Assembly: GCA_963828705.1 (NCBI GenBank) | Contig: CAWHGA010000045.1 | Location: 1 to 64,000 of the forward strand | Source: CAWDJT01 sp963828705 | GTDB lineage: Bacteria > Desulfobacterota > Syntrophobacteria > Syntrophobacterales > Syntrophobacteraceae | DNA: 64,000 bases | Direction: 5' to 3' | Shown: positions 16,925 to 25,895 of the stretch, in pieces | Layout of the letters: each line of letters begins with the position of its first letter | How positions within the stretch are numbered: the first letter of the stretch is position 1 | The notes under the pieces: model-generated | What the model was told of the DNA's origin: nothing | The model's database searches: none | Seen by the model: the letters and a program-made list of their open reading frames with translations, nothing else | Translations under genes and position numbers: made by a program

Positions 16925-18805
16925 TCAGCCGACACGCAGGTGCTGTTCCTGAAAGCGTTTGATGAAAACTAGCAGAATGGAAATCGCTGCCGGAGTGATG
17001 CCGGCAATCCGGGATGCCTGTCCCAGCGAAAGCGGGCGGATCTCAGCCAGTTTTTGTCGGATTTCGTTGGAAAGCCCTGGTACCTGGTCGTAGGGAAAGT
17101 TGTCTGGGATGCTGATCTTTTCCAGATGTCGGAATTTGTTCACCTCCGCTTCTTGACGGCGCAGGTAACCAGCATACTTGCATTCCACCTCGACTTGCTC
17201 CTTGACCGCATCGGAAAGCGGCTGGGGTGGCGGCGCCAGGACTTCCAGGTCAGCGTAGCCCAGTTCCGGACGTTTGAGCAGCTTGTCCAGCAGTGTGGGT
17301 TCGGCCAGGGGATTGGAAGCGCGGGCCAACAGGGCCGCGTTGACCTCTTCAGAGGGGCGCAGGCGGGTGGTGCGGAGCCGTTCCAGTTCGGCCTTGATTG
17401 CTGCACGCCGATCCAGGAGCTGACCATAGGTCGCCTGCGAATGCAGCCCCAGGGCATGGCCCTTTTCCAGGAGCCGCAGGTCGGCATTGTCTTCCCGAAG
17501 CAGCAGGCGGTGTTCGGCGCGGGAAGTAAATATCCGGTAAGGTTCATTGGTGCCGCGCGTCACCAGGTCATCCACCATGACCGCCATGTAGGCTTCGGAA
17601 CGATCCAATACGAACGGCGGCCGCTTTTGCACCTGCAGGGCGGCGTTGATCCCGGCCCACAGTCCCTGGGCAGCAGCTTCTTCATAACCGGAAGTGCCGT
17701 TGATCTGGCCGGCCAGAAATAGCCCCCGGACCCTCTTGGTTTCCAGGGTGGGAACCAACTGCGTGGGCTGCACATAGTCGTATTCGATGGCGTAGGCTGG
17801 CCGCATCACTTCGGCTTGTTCGAGGCCGGGAATGGAGTGGATGATCTCCAGCTGCACCTCGTAGGGCAGCGAATTGCCGGTGCCGCTGGCGTAGATTTCT
17901 TCGGTGTCCAGCCCTTCGGGTTCGAGGATGATCTGGTGGAATTCCTTGTGAGGGAACTTCATGATCTTGTCTTCCAGGGAAGGGCAGTAGCGGGCTGAAA
18001 CTCCCTGGATGGTACCGTTGTATAGGGGGGACAGATGGATATGGCGGCGCACCAGTTCGTGAGTGAGCTGCCGGGTGCGGCCGATATGGCAGGCCACCTG
18101 CGGTAGCTGCAACTGGTCGGTGGCGATGGAAAAGGGGCGCGGTACGGGATCACCGCCTTGTTCCGTGAAACTGCTGAAATCGATGCTGTGGCGGTGCAGC
18201 CGTGCCGGCGTGCCGGTTTTCATGCGTCCGAGGTTAAAACCGAGCTGCTGCAGCTGATCGGCCAGGCGGATGGAGGAAAACTCGCCGGAGCGGCCGGCAG
18301 GGATCTGGCATCCACCGATGTGGATCAGGCCATGGAGAAATGTGCCGGTGGCCAGGATCACGGCGGGGGCGGCAAATACCACGCCCAGCTGGTCCACCAC
18401 CCCTCGCACGCGGCCATCCTCAACCACCAGGGCTTCCACCAGGGCCTGTTTCACATCCAGGTTGTCCTGGAGTTCCAGCACATGCCTCATGGCCGTGCGG
18501 TATCGCACCTTGTCGTTCTGGGTGCGAGTGCCGCGAACGGCAGGGCCCTTCTTGGTATTAAGCCAGCGGAATTGAATGGCGGTCTGGTCGCAAATGCGCG
18601 CCATCTCTCCGCCCAGGGCATCGATTTCCTTGACCAGATGCCCCTTGCCCACGCCCCCTATGGATGGGGAACAGGGCATGTGGGCGATGCTGTCCAGGTG
18701 AATGGTCAGAGCGAGGGTGCGGCACCCCATGCGAGCGGCTACCAGAGCCGCTTCGCAGCCGGCATGGCCGATTCCGACCACAATGACGTCATAACTTTTT
18801 GCCAT
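16925..18805 (-). CDS. mnmG: tRNA uridine-5-carboxymethylaminomethyl modification enzyme MnmG (GidA)
   Basis: 626 residues, the normal length. It opens MAKSYDVIVVGIGHAGCEAA with the FAD-binding GxGxxG at residues 11-16, followed by the MnmG signatures SPSIGGVGKGHLVKEIDALG and LNTKKGPAVRGTRTQNDK. A second dinucleotide region contains PAVILATGTFLHG, and the C-terminal helical domain for MnmE and tRNA binding includes SNEIRQKLAEIRPLSLGQAS then RIAGITPAAISILL. With MnmE it adds the carboxymethylaminomethyl group to U34 of several tRNAs. No frameshift. mnmE and the usual partners rsmG or parA are not next to it; the gene diverges from a YhcC-type radical SAM gene. Confidence 0.97.
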   Translation of the reverse strand: MAKSYDVIVVGIGHAGCEAALVAARMGCRTLALTIHLDSIAHMPCSPSIGGVGKGHLVKEIDALGGEMARICDQTAIQFRWLNTKKGPAVRGTRTQNDKVRYRTAMRHVLELQDNLDVKQALVEALVVEDGRVRGVVDQLGVVFAAPAVILATGTFLHGLIHIGGCQIPAGRSGEFSSIRLADQLQQLGFNLGRMKTGTPARLHRHSIDFSSFTEQGGDPVPRPFSIATDQLQLPQVACHIGRTRQLTHELVRRHIHLSPLYNGTIQGVSARYCPSLEDKIMKFPHKEFHQIILEPEGLDTEEIYASGTGNSLPYEVQLEIIHSIPGLEQAEVMRPAYAIEYDYVQPTQLVPTLETKRVRGLFLAGQINGTSGYEEAAAQGLWAGINAALQVQKRPPFVLDRSEAYMAVMVDDLVTRGTNEPYRIFTSRAEHRLLLREDNADLRLLEKGHALGLHSQATYGQLLDRRAAIKAELERLRTTRLRPSEEVNAALLARASNPLAEPTLLDKLLKRPELGYADLEVLAPPPQPLSDAVKEQVEVECKYAGYLRRQEAEVNKFRHLEKISIPDNFPYDQVPGLSNEIRQKLAEIRPLSLGQASRIAGITPAAISILLVFIKRFQEQHLRVG

Positions 18806-18918
18806 CTTTCCAAAACCTCAGAATTCCGCTATCTTCCAGAGCGTCACGGCGGTGCCTGGAGCCCGCCGGCAAATCTCAGTTCCCGGCATCAGCTGTGCCA
18901 TTATAATAGCCCGATCCT

Positions 18919-19881
18919 ATGAAAACCAGCCGGTATCGCGATTACAATTCATACCTGCGGGGCCTGTTCGGCTGCCGCGTGCAGAAGATCACCGTGGATG
19001 CCGCCTTCACCTGCCCTAACCGGGATGGGATTCGGGGGACTGGCGGCTGCATCTACTGCAACGCCCGTGGTTCGGGCACCGGTGCCGCTGGACGGGAACT
19101 CACCATAACCGCCCAGTTGGAGGCCGGCAAAGCCTTTCTGCAGAAGCGCTACAAAGCCCAGAAATTCCTGGCCTACTTCCAGGCCTTTTCCAATACCTAC
19201 GCACCCTTGCAGCGGCTTCAGGGACTCTACCAGGAAGCGCTGGCAGTGCCGGATGTGGTGGGGCTCACCATCGGCACCCGCCCCGATTGTGTGGCCGACG
19301 AGGTGCTCGACTATTTGGCGGAACTGGCAAGAACTCATTCGATCTGGCTGGAGTACGGCCTGCAATCGGCCCACGATGCGACCTTGGCACTCATCAACCG
19401 TGGCCATGATGTGGCCTCCTTCACGGATGCAGTGGAACGCACTCGGAAGCGCGGCCTCCCGGTGTGTGTCCATGTTATCCTGGGGCTTCCGGGGGAATCC
19501 CGGGATGACATGTTGGCTACCGCTCGTTTTCTAGCTTCTCAGGACATTCAAGCGGTCAAAATCCATCTGCTCTATGTCATCCGCGGTACGGTTCTGGAAC
19601 AGTGGTATCGTCAGGGCCGCTACCAGTGTCTCACGCGCGATCAGTACGTGTCTCTGGTGGCTGATTTCCTGAGTCTCCTGCCAGAATCAGTCATCATCCA
19701 GCGGCTCACCGGAGACCCGCACCCGGAGGAATTGGTCGCTCCCCAGTGGGCACTGGCAAAGCAACAGGTTCTGGCAGCCATCCACGCGTTTCTGGAGGAA
19801 CACGAGCTGTTTCAGGGTAAAGACCTGTCCACAAATGAATGGAGAACTCTATGTCCACCCCAGTGCTGGCGCCCATGGTAG
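18919..19881 (+). CDS. Radical SAM protein of the YhcC/TIGR01212 family
   Basis: 320 residues. The N-terminus MKTSRYRDYNSYLRGLFGCR and the motif FTCPNRDGIRGTGGCIYCNA hold the cluster cysteines in the long-spaced arrangement of this family (C..13..CxxC). It also has FQAFSNTYAPLQRLQGLYQE, LTIGTRPDCVADEVLDYLAE, EYGLQSAHDATLALINRGHD and VHVILGLPGESRDDM. The family is widespread and its reaction is not established. The last ten codons or so overlap the start of the biotin-carrier gene in another frame and do not look conserved, so the true end may be slightly disturbed by a frameshift. Confidence 0.9.
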   Translation: MKTSRYRDYNSYLRGLFGCRVQKITVDAAFTCPNRDGIRGTGGCIYCNARGSGTGAAGRELTITAQLEAGKAFLQKRYKAQKFLAYFQAFSNTYAPLQRLQGLYQEALAVPDVVGLTIGTRPDCVADEVLDYLAELARTHSIWLEYGLQSAHDATLALINRGHDVASFTDAVERTRKRGLPVCVHVILGLPGESRDDMLATARFLASQDIQAVKIHLLYVIRGTVLEQWYRQGRYQCLTRDQYVSLVADFLSLLPESVIIQRLTGDPHPEELVAPQWALAKQQVLAAIHAFLEEHELFQGKDLSTNEWRTLCPPQCWRPW

Positions 19882-20066
19882 GGCGGATCATTCGTGTCAC
19901 CCGATGTGTTGGTGACCCTGTGAAGCAAGGTGATGATTTGATGGTGATGGCATCGATGAAACTGGAAAGCCCCATAACCGCTCCCTGCGGCGGGGTCATC
20001 GAAGCTCTCCACGTCACCGACGGTTCACGCATCCAGGAGGGCGATCTTCTTGCTGTTGTAGCATGA
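19851..20066 (+). CDS. Biotin carboxyl carrier protein (small, free-standing)
   Basis: Start chosen at MSTPVLAPMVGRIIRV, with GGAG six bases before; an ATG four codons earlier has no site. 71 residues, a complete lipoyl/biotinyl barrel: VGDPVKQGDDLMVMASMKLE holds the biotinylation Lys in M-K-L, where most carriers have M-K-M, and ITAPCGGVIEALHVTDG forms the second half. Such carriers shuttle CO2 from a biotin carboxylase to a carboxyltransferase in acyl-CoA carboxylases or decarboxylases. A carboxyltransferase gene lies 10 kb away at 30.5 kb and is a candidate partner; no biotin carboxylase is in the window. A GC-rich inverted repeat (20099-20125) follows. Confidence 0.88.
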   Translation: MSTPVLAPMVGRIIRVTRCVGDPVKQGDDLMVMASMKLESPITAPCGGVIEALHVTDGSRIQEGDLLAVVA

Positions 20067-20263
20067 AGCCGAAGCGTCAAACAACGACGGGCCGTCAACA
20101 CCCCGGCAGGTTTCACCGCGGGGTGGGTGGAGGTGCTGGATGGCTGGAATTGTGATGTGGGGTTTCCCTGGCGGGGGGAGGGGGCCTTCAGACAAACAGC
20201 ATTGGGCCCAAGGCCTTTGCTGGTGCCAGGCACCGACAGGAACTGGCGGCAAGAACATAGAAA

Positions 20264-20305
20264 AACGCGCGTGACGGCAGCCTTTGAGTGGCCATCACGC
20301 GCGTT
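20264..20305 (-). terminator. Terminator overlapping the end of the ligase gene
   Basis: On the minus strand AACGCGCGTGA ... TCACGCGCGTT forms a perfect 11-pair stem followed by a T run (TTTTTC). The left arm contains the last codons and the TGA stop of the ligase gene, so the terminator is built into the coding end. Confidence 0.85.
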
Positions 20306-21596
20306 GAGCGTCATTCAATCCCAGCTGTCGGCGGTCTTCGATCTTCTTGGCGTCGGCGGCGATGGTTCCCGGCGGCAACAATTCCACTTCCCCTTTGAGC
20401 CGCAAAACCTCCTGGACCATGTTCGCGACCTGTCGACGGAGTCCTTCCAACTCAACGTTTTGACTGGTGAGCTCGGCCCGAAAGGTCATTCGATCCTGGT
20501 TGGCTTCTCTTTCCACCACAAGCTGGCAATTGCCCAAGACCTGAAACTTCTTGACCACTTCCTCCACCTGGCTCGGGTGCACAAAGAGCCCTTTGACCTT
20601 GGTCAGTTGGTCGGCGCGGCCAACAATCTTCACCAGCCGGCACGATGTTCTGCCGCATGAACAGGGTTCCTCGGTGTAGAAGGATAGGTCCCCGGTGCCA
20701 AAGCGAATGAGCGGATAGGCGGGATCGAACACCGTTGCCACCACTTCACCGATTTTACCGGGAGGAAGCGGCATCCCGGTTGCCGGATCGACAATTTCCA
20801 CGATGCAATCTTCCGGGAAGTGCATACCGTTCTTCTCGATGCACTCAAAACCCAGACAGCCTACGTCGGCTGTGCCGTAACTCTGGCGGATGAGCATGCC
20901 GAAACGGCCTTCCAGATCGGCGCGAAGCGTTTCCGGCAAGGGTTCGGCCGCGACAAACGCAACCGCCAGCTTGAGGTCGCGGCGCAGGTCCAGCCCCAGG
21001 CTTTCGGCGCGTTCAGCGATGGTGGCGAGGAAGCTGGGGGTGCCCAGATAGCCGGTCACCCCCAGTTCCTTCATGATCTGCACCTGCAACTCGGTGTTAC
21101 CCACCCCGGTAGGCACCGAGATGCAGCCTAGCTGCCGGAGCGCCTCATCCAGCCAGAAGCCAACCGGCACCATACTGAAGTTGAAAGTGATCTGAGCAAT
21201 GTCCCCACTGCGGAAGCCCCCCGCATAGAGGGCCTGTGGCCAGCGCTCATCGTGGCTCACGACGTCTTCCGGTTCATAGATCGGGCCAGGCGAAACATAG
21301 ATGCGCCGCAACTGCCCCTTGCGTACTCCACTGAAGCCACCGAAGGGCAGGTCTTTACGCTGCGCTTCGATGAGTTCCGACTTCTTGATTACCGGGAGTT
21401 TGTCCAGGTCGGCAAGGGTTTTGATGTCGCCAGGTTCGAGGCCAGTCGCTTGCAGCCGATTGCGCACATACGGCGCATTCTCCCAAGCATGTGCCAGGGT
21501 TTTTCGCAGGCGGCGGTTCTGATAGTCCAGCCTCGCTTCCGCGGACATCGTCTCCAATTCAGGTTGGAAATACCCTGGTGTTCGCTCCAGGCTCAT
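20295..21596 (-). CDS. Phenylacetate-CoA ligase-like adenylate-forming enzyme
   Basis: 433 residues, the PaaK length. N-terminal SAEARLDYQNRRLRKTLAHA and AWENAPYVRNRL are typical. The usual phosphate-binding SSGTTGxP is replaced by RRIYVSPGPIYEPEDV, a variant I associate with uncharacterised anaerobe PaaK-like proteins. Later motifs are normal: RQSYGTADVGCLGFEC, PLIRFGTGDLSFYTEEPCSC (with a Cys pair CSCGRTSC) and the hinge KVKGLFVHPSQVEEVVKKF. It probably adenylates an aromatic or other carboxylic acid and makes the CoA thioester. It is the last gene of the leftward Liv transporter operon, 85 bases after the LEA14-like gene, so the transporter likely supplies its substrate. Confidence 0.85.
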   Translation of the reverse strand: MSLERTPGYFQPELETMSAEARLDYQNRRLRKTLAHAWENAPYVRNRLQATGLEPGDIKTLADLDKLPVIKKSELIEAQRKDLPFGGFSGVRKGQLRRIYVSPGPIYEPEDVVSHDERWPQALYAGGFRSGDIAQITFNFSMVPVGFWLDEALRQLGCISVPTGVGNTELQVQIMKELGVTGYLGTPSFLATIAERAESLGLDLRRDLKLAVAFVAAEPLPETLRADLEGRFGMLIRQSYGTADVGCLGFECIEKNGMHFPEDCIVEIVDPATGMPLPPGKIGEVVATVFDPAYPLIRFGTGDLSFYTEEPCSCGRTSCRLVKIVGRADQLTKVKGLFVHPSQVEEVVKKFQVLGNCQLVVEREANQDRMTFRAELTSQNVELEGLRRQVANMVQEVLRLKGEVELLPPGTIAADAKKIEDRRQLGLNDAQRA

Positions 21597-21681
21597 CTCG
21601 TTCTCCCATGTTTCACTCAGTACAACTGGCCGCTCCGTCCCGGCAAGTGAATGGCAGGGTAATCACCACATGCATCCGCCG

Positions 21682-22290
21682 CTACTTTCCGGCGGGCGGA
21701 TAGCGTCCGCTGAAGGGGCTGATGGTGCTTGGGCCATCGACCCGGAAGCTGGCCGTTCCATTGCTCACGGTGATGGGGAAGGAAAAGTCCTGAACCCCAG
21801 TCCACCACTTTTCCAGTTGATCCCAGGGGCTGAGGCCTTTTTCCTTCAGTTTGAACCCGCCGGTGACACCAACACTCAAGAAGGATGTAGCCACGTCAAA
21901 CATGGCATGCACCCGATACTGGTTGCTCTTGCCAGCCGGAATCCACATGGTTTCATAAGCGTTGACGGTATTCAACTCGAAGTCGTCGAAGGCGATGGTA
22001 AACTTCATACTCTCAAGTTGAACGGGATAAGGGTTGGGATTGTTGACATTGAAGATGAAAGCCAGGTCCATGGGTGCCCCCACGTCGCCTGGCAGCTTTC
22101 CCTTGGTGGGTTCGGTCTTTTTGCCGACAAACCAGTAACCCCAGTAATGGGCGAGTTCCACGTTTTCCAGGGTTACTGTCGGGGGTTTCATGGGTTCCGC
22201 CGCCGCTCCCTGGGTGGTCGCGCACGGGGTGATCAGGGCCAATCCGATAAGGCATACAGCCAGAGGCAGGATATGCTTCTTGATCGACAT
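21682..22290 (-). CDS. Exported LEA type 2 (LEA14/WHy-like) protein
   Basis: 202 residues; ATG after AGAAGGAGAAG. The N-terminus MSIKKHILPLAVCLIGLALI is a signal sequence followed by TPCATTQGAAAE, a possible but non-canonical lipobox. The body has the LEA14 pattern: VTLENVELAHYWGYWFVGKK, then AFIFNVNNPNPYPVQLESMK (the NPN motif of the WHy fold), FDDFELNTVNAYETMWIPAG and a C-terminal beta region ending FSGRYPPAGK. Bacterial proteins of this fold are small beta-sandwich envelope proteins of unclear function. It sits between livF and the CoA-ligase gene, an unusual place that suggests a periplasmic part in substrate uptake. Confidence 0.75.
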   Translation of the reverse strand: MSIKKHILPLAVCLIGLALITPCATTQGAAAEPMKPPTVTLENVELAHYWGYWFVGKKTEPTKGKLPGDVGAPMDLAFIFNVNNPNPYPVQLESMKFTIAFDDFELNTVNAYETMWIPAGKSNQYRVHAMFDVATSFLSVGVTGGFKLKEKGLSPWDQLEKWWTGVQDFSFPITVSNGTASFRVDGPSTISPFSGRYPPAGK

Positions 22291-22419
22291 GGTCTTCTCC
22301 TTCTTGTGTTGCTGACGAAGATCATTGCATCGGTGGCATGGGCGCCGCCGCCGCTGGTCCAGTCGGGACCCGCACCGGCCGGTTTGCCGGACCAAACCCG
22401 TTAGGCATGGGGCGTTCTT

Positions 22420-23231
22420 TCAAGCGAGCCACCGTTTGCGGCGTTTGTAGTGTTTGACGTCGCGGAAGCTCTTGCGGCCGTCAAGGTCAGTGAGGCCGAG
22501 GTAAAAGTCCTTGATGTCGGGGTTCTCGCGCAACTTTTCGGAACTGTCGTCCATAACCACGCGGCCGTTTTCCAGCACGTACGCATAGGGAGCCACGCTC
22601 AGAGCGAGTTTGGCGTTTTGCTCCACCAACAGCATGGAGATACCTTCCTCCTGGTTGAGCCGGGTGATGATGTTAAAGATCTCGTGAATGAGCAGGGGCG
22701 CTAGCCCCATGGAGGGTTCATCCAGGAGAATGAGTTGCGGCCGCGTCATCATGGCTCGCCCGACAACGGTCATCTGCTGTTCACCACCACTGATGAAGCC
22801 GGCCATCACGTGGCGTTTTTCCTTGAGCCGAGGGAAGTATCGATAAACCCTGTCGATTCCCTCGCGAACCGACAACCCGTCTCGGCGCAGGTGTGCTCCC
22901 GCCTTGAGGTTCTGTTCCACGGTGAGGTGCTCAAATACCCGGCGACCCTCGATCACCTGGACAATTCCCAGGCGCGCAATCTTTTCAGTGGACAGGCGAT
23001 CGATGCGCTGCCCCATGAATTCGACGGAGCCGTCGGTCACCTGCCCATTCTCATGTTTCAGCAGGCCGGAGATGGCCTTGAGGGTGGTGCTCTTGCCGGC
23101 GCCGTTGGCCCCCAGCAAAGCCACGATCCCACCCGGGGGACCTCGATGGAGACCCCTTTGAGGACCAGAATGACCTCGTGGTACTTCACTTCAATGTTGT
23201 TGATCTTGAGAATCGGGTCGTCTGCCTGCAC
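22420..23231 (-). CDS. livF: Branched-chain-type ABC transporter ATPase LivF (one frameshift)
   Basis: GTG at 23231 follows GGGAGG and begins VQADDPILKINNIEVKYHEV. A one-base loss in a C run near 23130 breaks the frame just before the Walker A motif GANGAGKST; it should read ...PPGGIVALLGANGAGKST. The rest is intact: LGIVQVIEGRRVFEHLTVEQ, signature ISGGEQQM, Walker B LILLDEPSMGLAP and LLVEQNAKLAL. About 270 residues, slightly longer than usual LivF, with a basic tail HYKRRKRWLA. It powers the transporter together with LivG. It starts 11 bases after livK. Confidence 0.9.
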
Positions 23232-23242
23232 CTCGGACCTCC

Positions 23243-24494
23243 CTACCAGCCCAGCCATTCGCCGGCCCATTTCTCCGGCCAGCGGCCTTTTATGTCAACC
23301 TGTTCCACCAGCTTGAATTTGCCCCCACTCCATTCGTAAATGGGGACCTTCCCGGCCGGCCGGTGATCGGTGGCAGTGAAGGTGACCGGGGCGGAGCCGA
23401 CCCCCAGTTCGAAGTCCTTCATGGTTTCAAATCCCTTGGCCAAGATCGCTGGGCCACTCAGGTCGGAGCCGGCCTTGTCGGTCCGTTTCAAGGCTTCCGC
23501 CAGCAGCAATACGGCACCCCAGCCCTGGACCGTGCGGATCAGGCGTTTGTCCGATGGCATGCCGGGGTTCATTTTCTTGGCATACTCTGAGATGGTTTTC
23601 ATCATCGGCACGTCTTCGCCGAAGAAGGCACACACCGTGGCCCCCATAACCCCCTCGGCGGCTTCAGCGGCGAGGCGAGGCAGGTTTTCGTCAAATCCCC
23701 AGTTGTTGACGATATGGTTGGCGCCCAAGCCAAGTGCGTAGGCATCACGAAGGGTGGTGGCCACCGACATGGTGGTGTTGCCGTGCCACACCAGATCAGG
23801 CTCGAATTGCTTCATGGCCAGCACCTGGCTCTTGGTGTCCAGAGCCAGCAGTGAAACGTCCTGGTCGGGTCCCACTTCAAAGCCGAGCAAAACTCGCCTG
23901 GTCCTTGATGGCCTTGATGGGAGCACTGCAGTACGGCGAAGCAAACATGTAGCTGCACACAAAGCGCGGTTTGCGCTTGCCGAAATCCTTGTGCTGCGGC
24001 CAGCGCTTGTCGAACCAGGCGGTGATGGCGGCGCGCGCATTGGTGGAATAATCGGTGGCGAAGAACAGGTTGTAGGGGGTCTTTTTGGGATCGGTCAAAT
24101 GCGCTGAATAGGATGCGGATACGTATGGGATCTTGTCCTTGGTGATGGTTGGAGAAAGGGATTCGGTGTCGCCGGTGCCCCATCCCAAGATGGATTTAGC
24201 ATCAAACCTCTTGAACAGGTTGTACTTAGTCAGGGCTTCGGGAATGCGATACCCGTAGTCGAATAGGTAGAGTTTGATCTTTTTTCCATTGATGCCTCCC
24301 TGGTCATTGACATAGGAGACCGCTTCAGCGATGCCCATGGCGTAGTCCTTGCCCACGTCGGAAGTGGCCCCGGTCAAGTCGTTGAGGGAGCCGATGACAA
24401 TCTCGGCCGCGCTGATCGGTGCCTGTGCGCCCAATCCAAGGACCAGCGCCATCACCACCGTAGCCGTCAACACTGCTATCCTGATTTTCCTCAT
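23243..24494 (-). CDS. livK: ABC transporter substrate-binding protein, LivK type (one frameshift)
   Basis: About 416 residues when a missing base near 23885 (GCGAGTTTTGCT) is restored. MRKIRIAVLTATVVMALVLG and ending ISAAE form a signal peptide. The mature part begins IVIGSLNDLTGATSDVGKDY, a typical type I periplasmic binding fold, with VNDQGGINGKKIKLYLFDYG and, after the shift, DLVWHGNTTMSVATTLRDAY and VCAFFGEDVPMMKTISEYAK. This protein catches the substrate in the periplasm. Related binding proteins in anaerobic degraders bind aromatic or fatty acids as well as amino acids; the ligases in the operon favour an organic acid, but this is inference. Confidence 0.9.
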
Positions 24495-24687
24495 GTTCAC
24501 ACTCCCCTGAAATCGGTTGTGCAGGTGTTTACGTTTGTACCCTGGGAAAAGCTCGGCAAACGCCGCCGCTCCGATCACAGCATATGCCTGCGGTGGTGCC
24601 GACAATCCCCGTGGTCTACTAGCCCGTTCCTGACATTCAGTGGAGCTTCCACCTCCTCTCTGGTTCGATCCGGTTGCAGCTTGTCGA

Positions 24688-25782
24688 TCAGTATGAAAAA
24701 GGCCACAGATTGAAGTAGTTTTTGATCTGCCACCACCTGTAGGCCAAGCCATTGGGTTCGTAGATGAGCGATCCGCAAATGGCCAGGCCGAAGGCCGCCT
24801 CCTTGATAAAGTTTATCTTCATCATGAATTCCGGATAAATGCCCGATAGAGACATCACCGCCAGGGTCAGTGCTTCCATCACCAACACCATAAACAGTGC
24901 TCCGAAAAAGGTGCCGTGAATTGAGCCTACGCCGCCGATGAGAATCACCCCTACCAGCCAGAGCGACCACGACCAGGGGAAGTGTTCCGGGCTGATAGCC
25001 GCCAGGTTGCTGACCCAGAAGGCCCCGGCTACACCGCCGATGAATCCCGCCACAAAAAAGGCCAGGAGCTTGTATTTCATGATGTTGATGCCCATGGTTT
25101 CGGCCGCAATGTCGTTGTCGCGGATTGCGATCCAGGCACGGCCGACCCTGGAACGGAGCAAATTGGCCAGGGCCAGGGTCATCAGCATGACCAGGACGAC
25201 CATCAACACGAAAACCTTACGCTCGTTATCCAACACCCAGGGTCCGATCCGGATGGTGCCGGGCGGCAGTGAAAAAGCCTGACCGCGCCCGCCGATCTTG
25301 CTCACATAATGGGTGATGATGAAATCCACGGTGATGAACTGAGCCGCCATGGTAGTCAGGATCAGGTAGAACCCCTTGACCTTGGCTGACGGCAGGCCGA
25401 AAAAAACGCTCCAGAGTCCTGCCACCACGCCTGCAACCACTATGCTGATGGGATAGGCCAGTCCGCAATCGAGTAGCCATTGCGGCCACGGGACCTGCAG
25501 GATGAGCAGGGTGCTGGTGTAGCCGCCCACCGCCAGGAAAGCGGCATGCCCGAGGGTCACTTGCCCGCAGTAACCGATGAGCAGCTGTACGCCCAAGGCA
25601 CCCAGCACAGTGTAGCCCACCATGTTAGCCACCCCCAGCCAATAGGTGTCGGCCCACAGGGGCATAATAACCAGGACCGTCAGCCCCAGCAGGAACATCT
25701 TGGCGCGCACGAAGCGGGTTTGCCACCAGGTGTGCTCCTGGCTGTAGCGTTCGTGATAAACTCCGCAGGGCAGATAGGACAT
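24688..25782 (-). CDS. livM: Branched-chain-type ABC transporter permease LivM
   Basis: 364 residues, about ten membrane helices. Family motifs: GYCGQVTLGHAAFLAVGGYT, the coupling loop SRVGRAWIAIRDNDIAAETM and GINIMKYKLLAFFVAGFIGG, and LWLVGVILIGGVGSIHGTFF. The N-terminus MSYLPCGVYHERYSQEHTWW is hydrophilic and longer than in E. coli LivM, common in this lineage. The C-terminus ends YRWWQIKNYFNLWPFSY. It forms the channel with LivH. A 190-base gap separates it from livK, with no terminator seen. Confidence 0.94.
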   Translation of the reverse strand: MSYLPCGVYHERYSQEHTWWQTRFVRAKMFLLGLTVLVIMPLWADTYWLGVANMVGYTVLGALGVQLLIGYCGQVTLGHAAFLAVGGYTSTLLILQVPWPQWLLDCGLAYPISIVVAGVVAGLWSVFFGLPSAKVKGFYLILTTMAAQFITVDFIITHYVSKIGGRGQAFSLPPGTIRIGPWVLDNERKVFVLMVVLVMLMTLALANLLRSRVGRAWIAIRDNDIAAETMGINIMKYKLLAFFVAGFIGGVAGAFWVSNLAAISPEHFPWSWSLWLVGVILIGGVGSIHGTFFGALFMVLVMEALTLAVMSLSGIYPEFMMKINFIKEAAFGLAICGSLIYEPNGLAYRWWQIKNYFNLWPFSY

Positions 25783-25895
25783 AATGCAACCTCTTTATGC
25801 GCCGGGGCTTACCGGCACTCTGGGTTTCCTTCCGATCTTTTCGCCAGCTGCAATCCACCGGCAGAGCCACCTGCATGACGGGCCCGGGATGGTTA

